Below, piece by piece: positions 62,475-64,000 of a DNA stretch of 64,000 nucleotides. Under the pieces are notes generated by a model. The model saw only the letters and a list, made by a program, of their open reading frames with translations. It searched no databases and was not told the origin of the DNA. Positions within the stretch are counted from its first letter, which is position 1. Each line of letters opens with the position of its first letter. The stretch lies in the NCBI GenBank assembly GCA_950059285.1, contig CATLTV010000003.1, forward strand, positions 1 through 64,000. Reading direction: 5' to 3'. The position numbers and the translations under genes were made by a program. This stretch comes from an uncultured Pseudomonadota bacterium. Lineage in GTDB: Bacteria > Myxococcota_A > Bradymonadia > Bradymonadales > Bradymonadaceae.

Positions 62475-64000
62475 ATGGAAGATATGATCAATTACCAGCT
62501 CGACAATGGCATGAAGGTATTACTTATCCCGAGTAATAGCGCACCTGTTGTCGCATGCAACGTGTGGGTTGGAGTCGGTAGCGCCGATGAGACGCCAGAA
62601 GAGGCGGGCCTTGCACACGTACATGAGCACATGTTGTTCAAGGGGACCGAACGTCGAGGTGTTGGGCAGATCGCCCGTGAGGTTGAGAGCGCAGGTGGAC
62701 ATATCAACGCGTTCACATCGTTTGACCAGACCTGTTATTATGTGGTGATGAGCTCAAGATACCTTGAGACAGGTCTTGATATCCTCTCTGATGCGATTCG
62801 TCACTCCTCATTTGATGCCGAGGAACTTGCTCGCGAGCTTGAGGTTATTCAGGAGGAGCTCAAGCGTGGCAATGACTCGCCCTCACGCGTGGCGAGCTTG
62901 AAGTTGTTTGAGACAGCGTACAGTGAGCACCCTTATAGGTTGCCTGTGATTGGTACAAAAGAGAGCATTGACTCTTTCAAGCAAGAGAATGTGCTGGAGT
63001 TTTTCCACAAGCACTATGTGCCATCAAACATGACGCTCGTGTTGGCGGGTGACTTTGAGGAGGATCAGGCGCGCGCGCTGGTGGACCGTTTCTTTGCTGA
63101 TTTTGAAGGCGCGACATACCAGCCTGTTCAGCGTCCACAGGAGCCAGAACAACAGGAGATGCGCTTTGCGATCATGCAGGAAGCACGTCAGGACAACCAC
63201 CTTCGTGTGGGGTTCCATATTCCTGCTGCGACACATGATGACATCCCTGCGCTTGAGATGCTGGGTACGATTATGGGCCAGGGGGAGTCGAGCGTATTGC
63301 AAGAGCGCGTCTTGTTTGAGCAGGAGCTTGTGAATGGTATTTATGCAGGTTCGTACACACCTCGTGAGGCGGGTCTCTTTATGGTCTCCGCAGATTATCA
63401 GCTTGCGGGCGAAGAGAGTAACGGTCAGGCAGAGAGCCATGAGCATGTCATGGGTGCGATCATGGATGAGGTGTTCGCGTTTTGCTTCTCCGAGCCTACT
63501 GAGCAGCAGGTAGACAGGGCTCGTACGATCCTTGAGAGCCAGGCGATCTACAGCAAGCAAACCGTGGAGGGGCTTGCGATGAAGCTTGGTCAGTACGACC
63601 TCGTGACAGGCGATCCTCTCTTTGAAGACAAGTATTATGAGCGCCTTGGTCAGGTTGATGCTGCCGAGGTGATGGCTGTCGCCAAGAAGTATCTCAAGCC
63701 CGAGAATATGACCGTGGTTCTTTCATATACTGCGGACAATGAGGGCAGCCAGCCTGACTCGCTTGAGCAGGTTGTGCGTGGTTCATATCAGACATGTGCC
63801 AGCGCAGATGATGTGGAGGTTCCTGATACAGAACCGCTGACACCACCTGCGGAAACCTCTATTTTGGATGCTGCAAAAGCAAACAAATCCAGTCGCTTGC
63901 AGCTCAAGGCTGATGAGCATGGCTTTGTTGTGGAGCGTCTCAGTAGTGGTCCTGTGGTGTTGGTTCAGGAGAATCACAACGTGGCATTGTTCTCGGTCAG
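62475..64000 (+). CDS. M16-family zinc peptidase (partial, runs off the window)
   Basis: At least 508 residues are visible; the gene continues past 64000. The inverted zinc motif HVHEHMLFKGT (HxxEH) is near residue 50, with the distal Glu expected in the ELARELEVIQEELKR helix. It covers the first insulinase-like unit, an inactive-type second domain and the start of the next M16 module (LVQENHNVALFSV). Pitrilysin/insulinase family members degrade peptides in a closed chamber. ATG 62475 is used, with a purine-rich GGAGATGAGA upstream; ATG 62484 is an alternative. Confidence 0.92.
   Translation, partial: MEDMINYQLDNGMKVLLIPSNSAPVVACNVWVGVGSADETPEEAGLAHVHEHMLFKGTERRGVGQIAREVESAGGHINAFTSFDQTCYYVVMSSRYLETGLDILSDAIRHSSFDAEELARELEVIQEELKRGNDSPSRVASLKLFETAYSEHPYRLPVIGTKESIDSFKQENVLEFFHKHYVPSNMTLVLAGDFEEDQARALVDRFFADFEGATYQPVQRPQEPEQQEMRFAIMQEARQDNHLRVGFHIPAATHDDIPALEMLGTIMGQGESSVLQERVLFEQELVNGIYAGSYTPREAGLFMVSADYQLAGEESNGQAESHEHVMGAIMDEVFAFCFSEPTEQQVDRARTILESQAIYSKQTVEGLAMKLGQYDLVTGDPLFEDKYYERLGQVDAAEVMAVAKKYLKPENMTVVLSYTADNEGSQPDSLEQVVRGSYQTCASADDVEVPDTEPLTPPAETSILDAAKANKSSRLQLKADEHGFVVERLSSGPVVLVQENHNVALFSV

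Noticed and set aside
1-64000. CRISPR arrays, rRNA or tRNA genes
   Set aside because: No spaced direct repeats, no tRNA-like cloverleaf and no rRNA sequence were noticed. The TSP3 coding repeats are protein repeats, not CRISPR.

Overview
The window looks like chromosomal DNA of moderate GC from a predatory or surface-associated deltaproteobacterial lineage (Myxococcota or Bradymonadales-like). The evidence is a MYXO-CTERM-type sorting tail, thrombospondin type 3 (calcium-binding) repeats in surface proteins, Hanks-type Ser/Thr kinases fused to ATPase/TPR modules, cyclic-nucleotide-binding proteins, a Tad minor-pilin cluster and several chromosomal paralogue pairs. The taxonomic call is an inference. 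I found no rRNA, tRNA, CRISPR array or prophage.

Layout. 1-3.6 kb: a thiolase with an extra C-terminal domain and a TSP3/FG-GAP lipoprotein. 3.6-3.9 kb: two abutting non-autonomous mobile elements. 3.9-8.4 kb: a DUF4132 protein, a DUF4112 membrane protein and a J-domain protein. 8.4-13.1 kb: a four-gene TadE/TadG-type cluster on the minus strand. 13.4-16.7 kb: two tandem voltage-gated-type K+ channels with RCK domains. 16.8-22 kb: an NmrA-like protein, two coupled GT-C-type membrane proteins and an ERF-like protein. 22-27.2 kb: an aldo/keto reductase, a DUF362 protein and an arsenic operon (ArsR, ACR3, ArsC fused to a VOC domain). 27.3-37.7 kb: a second DUF4132 protein, a giant kinase followed by two cyclic-nucleotide-binding proteins, and a GyrI-like protein coupled to an AraC regulator. 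37.8-42.6 kb: a 1597-residue surface protein that looks like two proteins joined across an A10 tract. 43.3-51 kb: gpsA, a propeller-like protein, htpG, a KCNAB-like reductase and tandem BRCT paralogues. 51-58.9 kb: an acyl-CoA dehydrogenase facing an APH-type kinase, hisS, an AmgK-like kinase, gluQ, a HIT protein and a double-hotdog dehydratase. 59-64 kb: a TPR protein, a tail-anchored kinase, an unknown gene and a truncated M16 protease.

Two non-coding themes stand out. First, at least ten intergenic sites carry very long, almost all perfect hairpins (20-38 bp arms, 1-4 nt loops). Most share a G-rich inner core, while the outer arms are mostly unique to each site and sometimes include the last codons of a neighbouring gene. 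Second, there are five MITE-like elements of 155-163 bp in three families. Several sit exactly in stop codons and rebuild them. The most intriguing protein-level observation is the A10 run joining a complete MYXO-CTERM protein to a complete OmpA-type protein, where slippage by one base either way would release the first half on its own.
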